A stretch of DNA of 8,698 nt, taken from contig JAGLEA010000200.1 in the NCBI GenBank assembly GCA_023145315.1, forward strand, positions 1 through 8,698. The letters run 5' to 3'. Both the position numbers and the translations under genes were made by a program. The notes below the pieces were generated by a model. That model was not told the DNA's origin and did not search any database. It saw only the letters and a program-made list of their open reading frames with translations. Source of the stretch: Psychrilyobacter sp. Its GTDB lineage: Bacteria; Fusobacteriota; Fusobacteriia; Fusobacteriales; Fusobacteriaceae. Below are positions 7,332 through 8,698 of this stretch, one piece after another. How positions within the stretch are numbered: the stretch's first letter is position 1; each line of letters starts with the position of its first letter.

Positions 7332-7472
7332 CAAGTATTTATGTATTGTTTTAATTCTTTATATTCTATATCTGAATCTAAACTCCGTTAATACCCTTAA
7401 AACTAAAAATAGAAATATTATTCATAATGCCTTATTTTAAAAAGAAAGAAAATTTATTAAGCATTAATTTAG

Positions 7473-7501
7473 TTGATTTTTTACAACAATATATATATAC
7501 T
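7473..7501 (+). promoter_or_regulatory. Sigma70-type promoter of the CPTC membrane-protein gene
   Basis: TTGATT (7473-7478) and TATACT (7496-7501) are separated by 17 bp, 38 bp before the start codon, so the transcript would have a leader of about 30 nt with GGAGG at 7531-7535. The -35 box overlaps one arm (AGTTGA, 7471-7476) of a 6-bp inverted repeat whose other arm (TCAACT, 7513-7518) is just downstream of the predicted start point, a possible operator arrangement. Confidence 0.6.
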
Positions 7502-7539
7502 TACAATACGAGTCAACTTTATAAATACAAGGAGGTTTT

Positions 7540-7980
7540 ATGTTACTATTTAAAGTTTTAACAAAAAAAGAAAAATTAAATATATTTCTATACACTTTTT
7601 CAATTCTGATTTTCTTTGGAATTCTTACTGGAGTTTGGGATTCACCGTTTTTTGCCAGAAAGATTCCAACAACGACTGTAGATTATTACATCTTTGTTCC
7701 TTATGCACTTGTTGCTGGATTATATCTAGGGATAGCGAATACACAATGTAAAATTAGAGGTAGTGGGATCGGAGGTCTTTTGGGTGCACTAGGTTTTGCT
7801 TGTCCAACTTGCAATATACTATTAGTCTCGCTTTTTGGAAATGCTGCTATATTGGCGTATTTCGAGCCCTATCGACACCTTATTGGTTTCATTGGATTAA
7901 TTATTTTAACCTATGCCCTGCATGTTAAAATAAAAGGAAGAATAAATAACTCTACACATGAAAAAACTCCTACAAATTAA
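7540..7980 (+). CDS. Small integral membrane protein with intramembrane CPTC motif, function unknown
   Basis: A 146-aa protein I cannot assign to a named family with confidence. Hydrophobic segments lie at about 14-32, 48-66, 76-108 and 112-128. Positive charges (KVLTKKEK at the start, KIKGR near the end) suggest both termini are cytoplasmic. The 33-residue third hydrophobic stretch is interrupted at 88-91 by CPTC followed by Asn, so it may be two half-helices or a re-entrant loop meeting at a dithiol. Another cysteine, Cys70, sits in the preceding loop. CXXC pairs at membrane level occur in thiol-disulfide carriers and metal transporters, so either role is a reasonable guess but unproven. 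The ATG at 7540 has AAGGAGG 4 nt upstream and its own promoter. It is the only plus-strand gene here, divergent from ridA and convergent with the pentapeptide gene, with no operon partner to suggest a pathway. Confidence 0.85.
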   Translation: MLLFKVLTKKEKLNIFLYTFSILIFFGILTGVWDSPFFARKIPTTTVDYYIFVPYALVAGLYLGIANTQCKIRGSGIGGLLGALGFACPTCNILLVSLFGNAAILAYFEPYRHLIGFIGLIILTYALHVKIKGRINNSTHEKTPTN

Positions 7981-7997
7981 ATTTTGTAGGAGTTTTT
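7962..7997. terminator. Bidirectional intrinsic terminator shared by convergent genes
   Basis: A perfect 15-bp stem (7962-7976 with 7983-7997, core ACTCCTAC/GTAGGAGT) with a 6-nt loop is flanked by A-runs and T-runs on both sides, so it ends transcripts from either direction. Its left arm covers the last five sense codons of the CPTC membrane-protein gene and its loop contains the TAA stop. It begins 6 bp beyond the stop of the pentapeptide gene on the other strand. Confidence 0.92.
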
Positions 7998-8002
7998 ATA
8001 TT

Positions 8003-8566
8003 TTAAACTATTTTTATACCTAGCTCTTGTAGGAGTCCTGTTACTTCTGGTATATTAAATTTTGCACCTTTTAGCTTATTCGTCATAGGGTTTATCCTAT
8101 ATCTCTTTGCTCCTAAGAAATTTGATTTTTCAAGGTTACAAAGTTCAAAACTCGTTCCCATTAGATCACATGCCGAAAAATCTACTTCTTTGAGGTTTGT
8201 ATCATAAAATATAACTTCTTTTATTATTGAATCACAAAATTTAAACTTACTTAAATTCAATTTACTTAAATTACAATACTTTAAATAAGACCCCTTGAAC
8301 TCAAAATCTACAACAAATTTATTTATTTTACTAAAATCTACACTAGTTATATCACAATCTTCAAATAAGACTTCCACTATTTTTGTATCCTCAAACTTCA
8401 CTTCATTGAACTGACAAGATTTAAAACGACACATCTCTAGTGTTACTCCAGAAAAACTTTCTCCTTGAAAATTTACATTCGTAAAGGTGCAACTATAAAA
8501 CTCGTTTCCTTCTATATCGATATTTTTTTTATTTTCACAATCAAATTCTACACCCTCGTAATACAT
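8003..8566 (-). CDS. Pentapeptide-repeat protein (right-handed beta-helix)
   Basis: 187 aa, soluble, with no signal peptide or membrane segment. Phe/Leu/Ile recurs every fifth residue, the hallmark of pentapeptide-repeat beta-helices: residues 8 and then 18 to 78 in one register (F23, F28, F33, F38, L43, F48, F53, F58, I63, F68, I73, F78) and 90 to 150 in another (F90, L95, L100, L105, F110, I115, F120, L125, F130, L135, F140, L145, F150). Residues 79-89 shift the register by two. The end, GAKFNIPEVTGLL to LGIKIV, resembles the C-terminal cap of Qnr/McbG-like pentapeptide proteins, some of which mimic DNA and protect gyrase from quinolones; most relatives have no known function. I chose ATG 8566 over the in-frame TTG at 8569 because GAGAGG is then 5 nt rather than 2 nt away. 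The gene is Cys- and Phe-rich. It lies just downstream of a tRNA terminator. Confidence 0.88.
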   Translation of the reverse strand: MYYEGVEFDCENKKNIDIEGNEFYSCTFTNVNFQGESFSGVTLEMCRFKSCQFNEVKFEDTKIVEVLFEDCDITSVDFSKINKFVVDFEFKGSYLKYCNLSKLNLSKFKFCDSIIKEVIFYDTNLKEVDFSACDLMGTSFELCNLEKSNFLGAKRYRINPMTNKLKGAKFNIPEVTGLLQELGIKIV

Positions 8567-8590
8567 CAATACCTCTCTTTAATTTAAAAA

Positions 8591-8596
8591 ATTGTA
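8591..8596 (-). promoter_or_regulatory. Possible -10 box for the pentapeptide-repeat gene
   Basis: TACAAT on the minus strand matches the -10 consensus at five of six positions and lies 24 bp before the ATG at 8566. Its first T is the last base of the upstream terminator's T-run. Any -35 element would have to lie inside the tRNA terminator hairpin (around TTATAG), and that match is poor. Weak expression or read-through from the tRNA gene are alternatives. Confidence 0.25.
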
Positions 8597-8617
8597 AAAA
8601 AAAATAGCCTAAGCTAT
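8596..8617 (-). terminator. Intrinsic terminator after tRNA-Cys
   Basis: On the minus strand ATAGC-TTAG-GCTAT forms a 5-bp stem with a 4-nt loop, directly followed by nine T residues. It starts 14 bp after the tRNA CCA end. The stem is short but the long U-run makes it a plausible rho-independent terminator for the tRNA transcript. Confidence 0.75.
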
Positions 8618-8631
8618 AAAAGTTTTATTAA

Positions 8632-8698
8632 TGGAGGCGACGACCAGATTCGAACTGGTGATGGAGATGTTGCAGACCTCTGCCTTACCACTTGGCGA
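8632..8698 (-). tRNA. tRNA-Cys (GCA), 5' acceptor strand cut by the window end
   Basis: Reading the minus strand, nucleotides 8 to 76 of a standard tRNA are visible: D arm GCC/GGC with AAGTGGTAA loop, anticodon stem GAGGT/ATCTC (8680-8676 and 8668-8664) and loop CTGCAAC with anticodon GCA at 8673-8671. Then come a 4-nt variable loop, T stem ACCAG/CTGGT around TTCGAAT, 3' acceptor strand CGTCGCC, discriminator U and an encoded CCA at 8634-8632. Anticodon GCA and discriminator U73 are the cysteine identity elements. The missing seven bases should read GGCGACG if the acceptor stem is fully paired. More tRNAs may lie upstream outside the window. Confidence 0.95.

Noticed and set aside
7484..7502. 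AT dinucleotide run (atatatatat) before the plus-strand gene as a repeat element
   Set aside because: It is short and forms part of the promoter spacer and -10 region, ordinary for AT-rich promoters.
8567..8698. tRNA-Cys as an integration site with the pentapeptide gene as cargo
   Set aside because: I see no repeat of the tRNA 3' end elsewhere in the window, no integrase and no abrupt change in composition. An attachment site would need more flanking sequence to judge.
1..8698. CRISPR array, toxin-antitoxin pair, insertion sequence or phage gene
   Set aside because: No regularly spaced repeats, no paired small overlapping genes of that type, and no transposase or phage-like protein appear in any frame.

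Overview
The window is very AT-rich DNA with tightly packed genes, strong AGGAGG-type ribosome binding sites and short intergenic gaps. Gene content and protein style suggest a low-GC anaerobe. I favour Fusobacteriota, with Clostridia as the main alternative, but no gene here settles the phylum. Seven of the eight protein genes and the only tRNA lie on the minus strand.

Positions 1-5194 (minus) hold an oligopeptide/dipeptide ABC importer in the order oppA-oppB-oppC-oppD-oppF, with oppF cut off by the window start. The four genes after oppA overlap or abut (1-base oppB/oppC overlap, oppD starting directly after the oppC stop, 11-base oppD/oppF overlap), so they look like one translationally coupled unit. 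A perfect 9-bp hairpin sits between oppA and oppB and probably sets a higher level of the binding lipoprotein than of the membrane complex.

Positions 5338-6729 (minus) encode an M18 family aminopeptidase with the expected metal ligands. It lies directly upstream of oppA with no convincing terminator between, so peptide uptake and cytoplasmic peptide breakdown may be partly co-expressed. Upstream is ridA (6885-7265, minus), which detoxifies enamine/imine intermediates. It has its own good promoter and a terminator, after which a separate promoter candidate for the aminopeptidase begins.

Positions 7266-7539 form a divergent promoter region. It drives ridA leftward and, rightward, an unrecognised 146-residue membrane protein with a CPTC motif inside a hydrophobic stretch (7540-7980). 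That gene converges on a pentapeptide-repeat protein (8003-8566, minus). The two share one 15-bp bidirectional terminator whose left arm is inside the first gene's last codons. The window ends with a tRNA-Cys(GCA), minus strand, missing only its 5' acceptor strand, followed by an intrinsic terminator that almost touches the pentapeptide gene.

I see no CRISPR array, insertion sequence, prophage gene or clear defence system. Most of the window is ordinary core metabolism and transport. The parts that merit a second look are the CPTC membrane protein, the pentapeptide protein with its register break, and several regulatory arrangements.
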